DNA from: Haladaptatus sp. DYF46
Lineage (GTDB): Archaea > Halobacteriota > Halobacteria > Halobacteriales > Haladaptataceae
Length of the DNA: 64,000 nt
Direction of reading: 5' to 3'
Assembly (NCBI RefSeq): GCF_021083305.1
Contig: NZ_JAJFAY010000001.1
Span: 1,488,001 to 1,552,000, forward strand
Shown: piece by piece, positions 1 through 7,876 of the stretch
How the letters are laid out: every line of letters starts with the position of its first letter
How positions within the stretch are numbered: position 1 is the first letter of the stretch
Program-made: the position numbers and the translations under genes
The notes under the pieces: model-generated
Told to the model about the DNA's origin: nothing
Seen by the model: the letters and a program-made list of their open reading frames with translations, nothing else
Databases searched by the model: none

Positions 1-2
1 GC

Positions 3-698
3 CCGCCGGTACAGGACCAGCGGAACTTCAAGCGGCGGACGCAGTTCTTCCTGAGCCGCGGCTACTCGGTCCTCGAAATCAACTATCGTGGGTCGGCGGG
101 TCGCGGACGCGAATTCAAAGAGCGACTCATCGGCGACTGGGGCGGCGGCGAACAGGACGACGTCGCCGAGGGAGCGCGATGGCTCCGCGACAAGGACTGG
201 ATAGACGAGGACGCACTCCTCGTGTACGGCGGCTCCTACGGCGGCTACAGCGCCTACTGGCAGATGGTCCGATATCCCGAACTGTACACCGCGGGTATCG
301 CGTGGGTCGGCGTCACCGACCTCCACGACATGTACGAGAACACCATGCCGCACTTCCAGACCGGACTGATGGAGAAGTACCTCGGCGACCCCGAAGAGAA
401 CCACGACCTCTACCGGGAGCGAAGTCCCGTCGAGTACACCGAAAACCTCGGTTCGCCGCTCCTGATGGTCCACGGCGTCAACGACCGACGGGTGCCGGTT
501 TCCCAAGCGAGACACTTCCGCAACGCGCTGGAAGAAGACGGCTTCGAGGAGGGCGAAAACGGCGACTTCGAGTACGAGGAACTCGGCGAGGAGGGACACG
601 GCAGCACCGACATCGAACAGAAGATTCGGTCGATGGAACTCGTGGCCGAGTTCCTCGACCGTCGGGTGGCGACGAGGAAGGACGTCAGCGCCCGCTGA
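3..698 (+). CDS. S9 (prolyl oligopeptidase-type) serine peptidase, C-terminal part
   Basis: The gene enters from the left edge in phase 3, so only the last 231 residues are seen. They form the alpha/beta-hydrolase catalytic domain of S9 peptidases (acylaminoacyl/dipeptidyl peptidase type), which cleave oligopeptides in the cytoplasm. The nucleophile elbow GGSYGGY is present with Ser at 234-236. The acid lies in VHGVNDRRVP (Asp at 483-485) and the His in EGHGS (597-599), so the catalytic triad is complete. The N-terminal beta-propeller expected for the family lies outside the window. The 3' end overlaps the convergent BNR gene by 14 nt. The family is certain; substrate preference is not. Confidence 0.93.
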   Translation, partial: PPVQDQRNFKRRTQFFLSRGYSVLEINYRGSAGRGREFKERLIGDWGGGEQDDVAEGARWLRDKDWIDEDALLVYGGSYGGYSAYWQMVRYPELYTAGIAWVGVTDLHDMYENTMPHFQTGLMEKYLGDPEENHDLYRERSPVEYTENLGSPLLMVHGVNDRRVPVSQARHFRNALEEDGFEEGENGDFEYEELGEEGHGSTDIEQKIRSMELVAEFLDRRVATRKDVSAR

Positions 699-1665
699 CG
701 ACCGCCAATCCGTGCGCCGTCGTCCGCTCGAACTCGGTCGGCCACTCGTCGCCAACCGCTTCCCACGTCGTTCCGGCGTCCTCGGTTCGGTAGATGCCGC
801 GGTTGTTGACGGCGTACAGTTCCCCGCCCGAGTCGCCCGACTGGAAGACGGTCCGGGTAACGCCCTCCCCGGTCGGAAGGCCCTCCAATCGCTTCCACGG
901 TTCGCCGTCCCGTTTCCGCGAGACGATGGAGTCCGCGGAATCGACGTTGTGGGCGGTTCGCGGCCCCGTCGCGCTGGAGAGGAGGACGGTGTCCGGGTCG
1001 TCCGGTGCGAGGGCGACGCTCCAGCAGTAGCGGCGGTCGAGACCCCCCTGCGGGTACTCCCACGTCTCGCCCCCGTTTTCGGATTCGGCGTAGCCGTCTC
1101 CGGCGGCGGACCAGACCTGTCCCGGCGCGTCGGGATGAGTCGTCAAGGAGTGGTTGTCGATGCGGGCGGTCGGCACCTTGTCCTCCCACGTCTCGCCCGC
1201 GTCGTACGTCTGGACGAGCGCTCCCGCTTCGATGCCGACGTAGAGGTGGTCCGGGTCGTACGGGTCGGGTTCGATCCACCGGACGTGGTGGGTGTGGGGG
1301 CGGGGCGGAAAGGACCAGTTCGGTTCGGAGGGCAGGTCGGTCAGTCCGTCGCGGTGGTCCCACGAGTCGCCGCCGTCCGTGCTTCGATAGACCGCACTGG
1401 GTTCCGTGCCGACCCACACGGTGTCCGGGTCGGAGGGGTCGACGGCGAGCGACATCACCGACTCGGGAATCGTCCCCTCGCCGACCGATTCGAACGAGTC
1501 GCCGCCGTCCTCGCTTCGGAAGAGACCGGCGTCGAACGTGCCACAGAAGACCCGTTCACCCGTCGCAGCGACGCACTGCAAATCATGGTCCGTCAATCGA
1601 ACGGAGGAGGTTCCGTTTTCATCGAGGACGAACAGGCCGTTTCGCATCGCAGCGTACAGTCTCAT
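685..1665 (-). CDS. BNR/sialidase-like repeat beta-propeller protein
   Basis: The 326-residue protein contains at least five Asp-box/BNR repeats (SEDGGDSFE, STDGGDSWD, YDAGETWE, SENGGETWE, TEDAGTTWE) spaced as in sialidase-type or Vps10-like beta-propellers. No signal peptide is visible, so it is probably cytoplasmic. The repeats predict the fold, not an enzymatic reaction: haloarchaeal members are usually labelled 'WD40/YVTN/BNR-like glycosyl hydrolase' without a tested activity. I start at the ATG giving MRLYAAM; an in-frame ATG 21 nt upstream is possible. It is convergent with the S9 peptidase. Confidence 0.82.
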   Translation of the reverse strand: MRLYAAMRNGLFVLDENGTSSVRLTDHDLQCVAATGERVFCGTFDAGLFRSEDGGDSFESVGEGTIPESVMSLAVDPSDPDTVWVGTEPSAVYRSTDGGDSWDHRDGLTDLPSEPNWSFPPRPHTHHVRWIEPDPYDPDHLYVGIEAGALVQTYDAGETWEDKVPTARIDNHSLTTHPDAPGQVWSAAGDGYAESENGGETWEYPQGGLDRRYCWSVALAPDDPDTVLLSSATGPRTAHNVDSADSIVSRKRDGEPWKRLEGLPTGEGVTRTVFQSGDSGGELYAVNNRGIYRTEDAGTTWEAVGDEWPTEFERTTAHGLAVVSGR

Positions 1666-1775
1666 GAATAGTATTACGTCTTCCACCCGCCTGAATCTGT
1701 GGATCCAGTAACAATTTTTCTACAGGAGTGCGTTTCAGGAAACTGTTTACCGTCTCTCGTCCGAATCCCGATTCG

Positions 1776-2972
1776 ATGTCTCGCCTTTCGGCCATCTACA
1801 AATACTACTGCTACCAAGCGACCGTCTCGTTCGGGTTCTTCTCGCCGATATTCACCCTGTTCCTCCTGTACCGCAACCTCGATTACACGCAAATCGCGCT
1901 GCTGAGTACGCTGTACACGACGCTGACCATCGTCGGAGAGATACCGACGGGCTACGTCGGCGACCGAATCGGCCGCCGTGACAGTCTCGTCATCAGTTCG
2001 GTCTGTATGACGCTCTCCATTCTCGGCTTCGTCGTTGCACGGTCGTTCCTCGCGCTCGCGGTGCTGTACGTGCTCTGGACGCTCGCGCTCGTCTTTCGCT
2101 CCGGGAGCGACGACGCGTGGCTCTACGACCACCTCCGCGCCGAACTCGACGCGGACGAGTTCGCCCGCGTCCGCGGCCGTGGCATGGCCGTCAATCGCGC
2201 GGTGACGGTCGTCACGGTGCTCGGCGGCGGCGTGCTGTACGAACTCGACCCGCGATTACCGTTTCTCGCCTCCGGCGTGCTGAACGGCGCTGGCGTCGTC
2301 GTGCTGTCGACGCTCCCCCGAAATCGAGGATACGGCGACGCCGACAGCGACGACGTCCTGTCCCCCTCCGACGCCGTCGGCGTCATCCGTCGTCACCTTT
2401 CGGTTCCTCCGCTTCGGTCGTTCGTGGTCTACGTGGCGCTGTTCTTCGCCGCGGTCGGGGTGGTCGAGAGCTACGTCCAACCCATCGCGACGGGTCCGCT
2501 CGGGATTCCAGTCGAACTCATGGGGCCGCTGTATGCCGGGTTCACGCTCGTCTCCGCGGGGGTGAGCTACTACGCCGGAGCGATAGAGGAAACCGTCGGA
2601 CTCCGAACGACGACCCTGCTCGTCCCCGTACTCCTCTGTGTCTCGTTCGTTCTGCCGGTGTTCGCGCCCCTCCTCGCCCTCCCGATGTTCGTCGCCCGAA
2701 CGGGGTCGAACACGCTCCTCCGACCGCTGGTCAACCAGTACATCAACGACCACTCGGAGTCGGTCGGACGGGCGACCATCCTCTCGGCCGCGTCGATGGC
2801 CTACGCGGCGCTACGGCTTCCCCTCACTCTCGTCGGTGGGTTCGCCGCCGACGCGTATTCGCCGCTGGTCACCGTCGCTGCCGTCGGGGTCGTGGTCCTC
2901 GTCGGACTCGCGCTGGTCGCCCTCTGGGGGTCGCCCGTCCAAGCGGGGACGGAAACGACCAGTACGTCGTGA
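1776..2972 (+). CDS. MFS family transporter
   Basis: The 398-residue protein has about 12 hydrophobic segments and the MFS loop 2-3 signature GYVGDRIGRRDS after the second helix. It is a secondary transporter in the membrane; the substrate cannot be read from sequence. The start at MSRLSAIYK was preferred over an ATG 48 nt upstream because the extra segment is polar and unlike MFS N-termini. The C-terminus is short and polar. It is convergent with the S17e gene (16-nt gap) and divergent from the BNR gene. Confidence 0.88.
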   Translation: MSRLSAIYKYYCYQATVSFGFFSPIFTLFLLYRNLDYTQIALLSTLYTTLTIVGEIPTGYVGDRIGRRDSLVISSVCMTLSILGFVVARSFLALAVLYVLWTLALVFRSGSDDAWLYDHLRAELDADEFARVRGRGMAVNRAVTVVTVLGGGVLYELDPRLPFLASGVLNGAGVVVLSTLPRNRGYGDADSDDVLSPSDAVGVIRRHLSVPPLRSFVVYVALFFAAVGVVESYVQPIATGPLGIPVELMGPLYAGFTLVSAGVSYYAGAIEETVGLRTTTLLVPVLLCVSFVLPVFAPLLALPMFVARTGSNTLLRPLVNQYINDHSESVGRATILSAASMAYAALRLPLTLVGGFAADAYSPLVTVAAVGVVVLVGLALVALWGSPVQAGTETTSTS

Positions 2973-2988
2973 GAAACACGCACCGAGT

Positions 2989-3210
2989 TCACTCGACGGG
3001 ACGTGACTGGTCCCTCTCGACCGTTCGCGGCGGTTCCCCGTCCCGCCTCGTGATGTACCCCGCGATTTTGTTGCGGACGCTCTTCGAATCGACGTTCGTC
3101 AGGACGGTCACACTCTCCTTGTTCCGGTCGAAATCGTCGGTGAACGCGTTCGGGTATCGCTCCAACAGGATACCGCCCACTTTCTTCACGTAATCTGGTT
3201 GGACTGGCAT
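2989..3210 (-). CDS. rps17e: 30S ribosomal protein S17e
   Basis: The 73-residue protein starts MPVQPDYVKK and contains the S17e hallmarks: an N-terminal basic segment followed by LLERYP, NKESV and the RNKIAGYITR stretch. S17e is an archaeal/eukaryotic small-subunit protein with no bacterial counterpart, so it places the window in Archaea. The length matches archaeal S17e (about 60-75 aa) with a short acidic tail. A longer in-frame ORF extends upstream but has no family similarity. The gene is transcribed alone, convergent with the MFS gene and divergent from the dehydrogenase. Confidence 0.92.
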   Translation of the reverse strand: MPVQPDYVKKVGGILLERYPNAFTDDFDRNKESVTVLTNVDSKSVRNKIAGYITRRDGEPPRTVERDQSRPVE

Positions 3211-3366
3211 TGGAACGTCGTCAACCCACTCCGGCAAAACCGTTGGGGTGCCGCCGCGACCGGAAAACGGGGTAAAATCGTCAGTCCGATGGACTGCACC
3301 ACCCGTTGATTTATCGACCCCGACCGACCGAGGATTATAGGGGCATCGGGAACCAACGTCGCTGAC

Positions 3367-4131
3367 GTGACACGAATCGCAGTGACGGGTGCCGGCGGCA
3401 ACGTCGGGAGGGAGTCGCTTTCCGCCCTCGAAGGGTTCGACGTGACGCCGCTCACTCACAGCGAACACGACGACATCGACAGCGTCCTCTGTGACGTGAC
3501 GGACTACGACGCGCTCTCGGATGCGTTGTCCGGTCACGACGTTGTGGTACACCTCGCCGCGAACCCGTCACCTGATGCGGACTGGCGGAGCACCGTGGAC
3601 GTGAACATCGAGGGGACGCGGAACGTCTTCGAAGCGGCGCGCGAACACGGGATTCGGCGGGTCGTCTTCGCCTCCTCGAACCACGCCGTCGGGATGTACA
3701 ACGCGGCGGACAAGACCAAAACGGAGACCATGACGTCCGACACGGCCGAACCGATATACCACGACGATCCGCCGCGCCCGGACTCCTACTACGGCGTGAG
3801 CAAAGTGACCGGCGAGGCGCTGGGAACCTACTACGCCGACCGCTACGGTATCGAGGTCGTCAACCTCCGAATCGGCTGGCTCATCCCCGAGGCGGAGCTT
3901 CGGGAAACGCAGGACGAACCGGAGGAATACGCTCGATTCGCTCGCGCCATGTGGCTCAGTCCGCGGGACTGTCGCGACGTGATTCACGCCGCCGTCACGG
4001 CGGACCTCCCGGAACCGACCGTCACCGCCCACGCCACTTCCCGGAACGACGAGCGATTCCTCTCGCTCCTCTGGACCGAGCGTGCGTTGGGCTACCGCCC
4101 ACGGGACGACGCGGCGGAAGTCCTCGACTGA
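3367..4131 (+). CDS. NAD-dependent SDR dehydrogenase/epimerase, Azf (glucose-6-phosphate dehydrogenase)-like
   Basis: The 254-residue extended SDR has the NAD-binding GAGGNVG near residue 8, the NVG-type FASSNHAVG segment near 100 and the catalytic YYGVSK. The SSNHAVG and MWLSPRDC motifs are shared with haloarchaeal Azf (NAD-dependent glucose-6-phosphate dehydrogenase) and bacterial uronate dehydrogenases, so I infer oxidation of a sugar or sugar phosphate; which one is open. The start is GTG. Glucose dehydrogenase with GfcR and a Gfo6-like enzyme lie elsewhere in the window, so sugar oxidation is a recurring theme. Confidence 0.82.
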   Translation: MTRIAVTGAGGNVGRESLSALEGFDVTPLTHSEHDDIDSVLCDVTDYDALSDALSGHDVVVHLAANPSPDADWRSTVDVNIEGTRNVFEAAREHGIRRVVFASSNHAVGMYNAADKTKTETMTSDTAEPIYHDDPPRPDSYYGVSKVTGEALGTYYADRYGIEVVNLRIGWLIPEAELRETQDEPEEYARFARAMWLSPRDCRDVIHAAVTADLPEPTVTAHATSRNDERFLSLLWTERALGYRPRDDAAEVLD

Positions 4132-4154
4132 GGGTTCATGGATACGAAACCGAC

Positions 4155-4496
4155 CTACTCGGTCGGGCGAACGCCCGTCAGCCGTCGCCCCAGCCACGTC
4201 ACGACGACCGCGAACAGGTAGTACGTGACGAACAGTCCGACCACCCACAGCGTCTCTCCGCCGCCAATGACTCCATCGAGGGCGTAGGCCGCGTTTTCCA
4301 GCCCCCACGGAGCGTCGTAGAGGAAGAGCATCACCAGATACGACGGGATGAACAGAAGCCGCCAGAGGAGGGAGCTGTAGATGTCGAGGACGGCGGGCAG
4401 TTGCGACGTGAGCGCGAGGAAGGCGAACAGGAGAAGCGTCGGACGGGCGAACCACACCGACGGTGTCGGTGCGGTCGGTAGCGGTGTTTCATCCAT
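4155..4496 (-). CDS. small integral membrane protein, unknown function
   Basis: The 113-residue protein has about three hydrophobic segments (around residues 16-36, 42-60 and 80-102) with aromatic-rich turns, ending in a short basic tail. I recognise no family. It sits 24 nt from the convergent dehydrogenase gene and 78 nt downstream of the GH15 gene on the same strand, so co-transcription with GH15 is possible. Confidence 0.7.
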   Translation of the reverse strand: MDETPLPTAPTPSVWFARPTLLLFAFLALTSQLPAVLDIYSSLLWRLLFIPSYLVMLFLYDAPWGLENAAYALDGVIGGGETLWVVGLFVTYYLFAVVVTWLGRRLTGVRPTE

Positions 4497-4574
4497 ACCA
4501 TCCGTACGTATTCGAACGGCTTTACGTCGCGTCCGGTCGGCCGTGACAGGGGCTGTCGGCCGCGACAGCCCCGT

Positions 4575-6443
4575 TCAACGCTCCTCCATTTGCGGTGGAC
4601 CGTCGGACTGCCGTCGTGCGCCGATGGTTTTCGGATGGGGGTTCTCCCCGCGTTCCGCCATGCCGAGATACAGCGCCCCGTTGACCAACCCGACGTGACT
4701 GAACGCCTGCGGATAGTTCCCCAGCAACCGCCCCGACTCCGGGTCGATTTCCTCGGCGAGGAGGCCGAGCGGGCTCGAGTGGTCACAAACCGATTCGAAC
4801 ACGTCGCGCGCCTCGTCGACGCGTCCGGAGAGCGCCAGCGCGGAGACGAGCCAGAACGAGCAGATGACGAAGGTTCCCTCCTCCCCCGGCAGGCCGTCCG
4901 TACCGTTGTAGCGACGAACGAGGCCGTCGTCGTCCGCTTCGAGGCGGTCGCGGACGGCGTCGATGGTGTTCTGCACCCGCTCGTCGTCGAACGGAAGAAA
5001 GCCGACGATGGGAATCAACAACGCCGTGGCGTCGAGCGATTTCGAGTCGTAGGATTGGGTAAAACTCCCGACCTCGTCGTCGTACCCGCGTTCGAGGAGT
5101 TCGCCGCGAATCATGTCGCGGGTTTCCTCCCATTCTGCGGTCGGGGCGTCGAACTCCCACTCGTCGGCGATTCGCAGGCCGCGGTCGATGGCGACCCAGC
5201 ACATCACCTTCGAGTGGACGAAGTGGCGAGGGCCGCCGCGGACCTCCCAGATTCCCGCGTCGGGGTCGTCCCACACGTCGCAGACGTGTTCGACGATGCC
5301 GCGAATCGCGTCCCAGTCGTGGGACGAGAAGTCGTCGGGTTCGGCGGTTTCGAATATCGCCAAGAGGAGTTCGCCGAACACGTCGAGTTGTCGCTGATCC
5401 TTCGCCGCGTTGCCGACGCGAACCGGGGTCGAATCGCGGTAACCCGAGAGGTGGTCGAGCGTTCGCTCCGTCAGGTCGGGGTCGCCGTGCAGTCCGTACA
5501 GCGGTTGGAGTTGGGTCGGATGCTCGGCGTGGCTGAGATTGAGAAACCAATCGAGATACGCGTCGGCCTCGGCGGTGTGGCCGAGGTTGGCGAGCGCCTG
5601 AATCGTGAACGCGGCGTCGCGAATCCAGTTGTAGCGGTAGTCCCAGTTTCGTACCCCGCCGGGGTTCTCCGGGAGCGAGGTGGTCGGTGCGGCACAGATG
5701 GCCCCCGTTTCGCGGTGGGTGAGCAGTTTGAGCACCAGCCCCGACCGAATCGCGAGGTCGTGTGCCACTCCGCTGAACGTACAGACGTCCGCGCAGGAAT
5801 GCGCCCAGTCGTGCCAGAACTCGACGGTTCGATGGAGTCGTTCCTCACAGTCCTCCGAGACCGCCTCCCTCGTCTCCTCGTGGGACAGCACGAACCACGT
5901 CGGTTCGTCCGCCGACACCGACCACGTGGCGCGCGCCGTCGCTTCGTCCACCTCGAACCCGACGCCGCCCGAGAGGAAGATGAACTCCTCATCGTCCGTT
6001 CCGCTACCATCGTCCGTAACTCGAATCCCGTTCTCGACGGACTCCACGAACGTCTCCCCGCGGGCGTAATCGAGTCGTGGCTCGAACGTCAGTTCGAGTT
6101 CGACGCTCCCCTCGACGGACGCCACCTTGCGGTAGACGGCACGCTCTATTCCGTCCTCCCGAACGGGCATGAAATCGAGGACGCACACCGTGCCGGAAGC
6201 CGTCTCGAACGTCGTCCGCAACACGTTCGTTTCGTCCAGATACGACTGTTCCGCGTCGAACGGTTCGGTGGGCTGAATCCGCCAGTAGCCGCCGTCATCG
6301 GCGTCCAAGAGGCTCGCGAACGAGCTCGATGATTCGACGTGGGGCATGGGGAGCCACTCGATTTCGCCCTCGTCGTTCACCAGCGCACAGGTCTCCAGAT
6401 TGCCGATGAGTCCGTACCGTTCGAGGGAGGGGTAGCGAGTCAC
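4575..6443 (-). CDS. Glycoside hydrolase family 15 protein (glucoamylase/trehalase-like)
   Basis: The 622-residue protein is a full-length GH15 enzyme of the archaeal/bacterial glucoamylase type: an N-terminal beta-sandwich, then an (alpha/alpha)6 barrel. Visible signatures are RNWDYRYNWIRDA in the barrel, a W-x-VRGGPRHFVHSK segment and the C-terminal EEGTFVICSFWLVSAL. GH15 enzymes hydrolyse glucose from the non-reducing end of alpha-glucans; some haloarchaeal relatives are trehalases. No signal peptide is seen, so it probably acts on internal glycogen or trehalose. I chose the GTG start (VTRYPSLERYGLIG) because the family begins there; the ORF extends 75 nt upstream without similarity. Confidence 0.9.
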   Translation of the reverse strand: MTRYPSLERYGLIGNLETCALVNDEGEIEWLPMPHVESSSSFASLLDADDGGYWRIQPTEPFDAEQSYLDETNVLRTTFETASGTVCVLDFMPVREDGIERAVYRKVASVEGSVELELTFEPRLDYARGETFVESVENGIRVTDDGSGTDDEEFIFLSGGVGFEVDEATARATWSVSADEPTWFVLSHEETREAVSEDCEERLHRTVEFWHDWAHSCADVCTFSGVAHDLAIRSGLVLKLLTHRETGAICAAPTTSLPENPGGVRNWDYRYNWIRDAAFTIQALANLGHTAEADAYLDWFLNLSHAEHPTQLQPLYGLHGDPDLTERTLDHLSGYRDSTPVRVGNAAKDQRQLDVFGELLLAIFETAEPDDFSSHDWDAIRGIVEHVCDVWDDPDAGIWEVRGGPRHFVHSKVMCWVAIDRGLRIADEWEFDAPTAEWEETRDMIRGELLERGYDDEVGSFTQSYDSKSLDATALLIPIVGFLPFDDERVQNTIDAVRDRLEADDDGLVRRYNGTDGLPGEEGTFVICSFWLVSALALSGRVDEARDVFESVCDHSSPLGLLAEEIDPESGRLLGNYPQAFSHVGLVNGALYLGMAERGENPHPKTIGARRQSDGPPQMEER

Positions 6444-6547
6444 CGTTTCGCACCTCCGAAAAACTGCGTCATACTGACAATTCGACCGAGAAGCGAATTG
6501 AAGCTTTGGGCGGATCACCGTTCATATTCGGGCCGGGTCGGCGTACG

Positions 6548-6554
6548 TTTTTAT
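6548..6554 (+). promoter_or_regulatory. TATA box for the DUF6735-like gene
   Basis: TTTTTAT lies 28-34 nt upstream of the GTG at 6582, the spacing expected for a leaderless haloarchaeal transcript. This decides the start: the ATG at 6558 lies only a few bases past the box and would be upstream of the transcription start. Confidence 0.6.
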
Positions 6555-6581
6555 GCGATGACGGGGGCACTCCGGGCCACC

Positions 6582-7091
6582 GTGGGACACCGAGCACTCG
6601 TCGCCTACGAGCGACCGGACGGCCGCTACGACCGCCACTACGCCCATTGGGGTGCGACGGACCTCGCACTGCGCCACGAAATCGCGGCGGAAACGCCGTT
6701 TGCTGACGGCAACGGAAAACGAAACCCGAACCGATGGACCCCGGCCATCGACCCGACGCCCCGAGAACGGGCGCTGTCGTTCGAAGATGCCGCCACGTTC
6801 GATTACCGGGCGTACGAGGCGTTCTACGTCGTCTCTCTCGCGTGGGACGTCACCGCGTTCCTCCCGCTGTGGTTCGGCACCACGGACGACGAACCGCACG
6901 CTGGCGTCCTCGTCGAGGTGGATTCTGAGAACGATGCCGAACGCGCCCGTCGATGGTTTCGCGCGACGAGAGCGGTAGTTCGGGACATGGTTTGTCGCGA
7001 GGCCCTCGACGAACCGGAGGTACACGACTACCTCGACGCACGCGTCAGCGAGTGGACGGGAAGCCGTCGGGAGGTGATTTCCGTGCGCTGA
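6582..7091 (+). CDS. haloarchaeal conserved protein, DUF6735-like
   Basis: The 169-residue protein starts MGHRALVAYERPDG at a GTG placed correctly behind a TATA box. The N-terminal GHRALVAYER and the HYAHWGA segment recall a haloarchaeal family I know as DUF6735; no function is established. It is acidic, soluble and without recognised catalytic motifs. Its TGA overlaps an ATG in the next reading frame (7091), but the nucS gene downstream appears to have its own promoter. Confidence 0.72.
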   Translation: MGHRALVAYERPDGRYDRHYAHWGATDLALRHEIAAETPFADGNGKRNPNRWTPAIDPTPRERALSFEDAATFDYRAYEAFYVVSLAWDVTAFLPLWFGTTDDEPHAGVLVEVDSENDAERARRWFRATRAVVRDMVCREALDEPEVHDYLDARVSEWTGSRREVISVR

Positions 7092-7101
7092 TGGCAATCG
7101 G

Positions 7102-7108
7102 TTTTTAT
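7102..7108 (+). promoter_or_regulatory. TATA box for nucS
   Basis: TTTTTAT lies 25-31 nt upstream of GTG 7133. It sits just after the stop of the preceding gene and shares the GTTTTTAT core with the box at 6548, suggesting nucS is transcribed separately as a leaderless message. Confidence 0.55.
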
Positions 7109-7132
7109 CCGACTACCATCTACCATCCGGCA

Positions 7133-7864
7133 GTGACGCAGACGAACGACATGGACCCCGCCACGCTTCGACGGCCGACGCACGGCGAGGCGCTGGCACA
7201 CGTCGAGACGGCCGTGGAACGGGGCGACCTCGTGACCCTGTTCGGCCGTTGTACCGTCGACTACGACGGACGCGCGGAGAGCTATCTCGGACCGGGCGAC
7301 CGCCTCGTCGTCCTCAAACCCGACGGAACCACGCTCGTCCACACCGAGGAGGGACAGAAACCGGTGAACTGGCAACCGCCGGGCGGCATCCTCGCCGCCG
7401 AACTCGTGGACGGCCAGCTCCGCGTCGGCAGTCGGCGAACGAACCCCAGCGAATCGCTCGAAGTCCAGTTCGAACGCCTCGTACAGGTGTCGGCGTTCGA
7501 CGTGGCCGACGCGAAGGAGCTGTCGCTCGCGGGAACAGAGGAGGACCTCCGCCAGCGAATCTTGGACGACCCGGACCTCGTGGAAGCCGGGTTCACGCCG
7601 CTCGCAACCGAGCGCCAGACGGCGGCGGGTGCCATCGACATCTACGGCAAGGACGCCGACGGAATCACGATGGTCGTCGAACTCAAACGGCGGCGCGTCG
7701 GTCCGGATGCGGTGGGGCAACTCCGGCGCTACGTGGACGCCCTCCACCGTGACCTGCACGCAGAGGCCGAGGTTCGCGGCGTCCTCGTCGCGCCGTCAGT
7801 GACGGAGCGCGCCCGCAACATGCTCGCCGAAAGCGGCTTGGAGTTCGTCCCGTTGGAACCGTAA
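7133..7864 (+). CDS. nucS: Endonuclease NucS (EndoMS, mismatch-specific)
   Basis: The 243-residue protein is NucS/EndoMS, which makes double-strand cuts at mismatches in archaea and actinobacteria and works with the sliding clamp. The N-terminal DNA-binding half has GRC (residues 38-40) and the VNWQPPG loop (Trp80). The C-terminal RecB-like nuclease domain has Asp169 in GAID, Glu183 and Lys185 in VVELKR, and Gln196 in GQLRRY, so the active site is intact. The GTG start is supported by a TATA box and matches family length; ATG 7151 is an alternative. Its stop is 12 nt from the end of convergent mutS, placing two mismatch-repair strategies side by side. Confidence 0.93.
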   Translation: MTQTNDMDPATLRRPTHGEALAHVETAVERGDLVTLFGRCTVDYDGRAESYLGPGDRLVVLKPDGTTLVHTEEGQKPVNWQPPGGILAAELVDGQLRVGSRRTNPSESLEVQFERLVQVSAFDVADAKELSLAGTEEDLRQRILDDPDLVEAGFTPLATERQTAAGAIDIYGKDADGITMVVELKRRRVGPDAVGQLRRYVDALHRDLHAEAEVRGVLVAPSVTERARNMLAESGLEFVPLEP

Positions 7865-7876
7865 AACAGCGGTATC

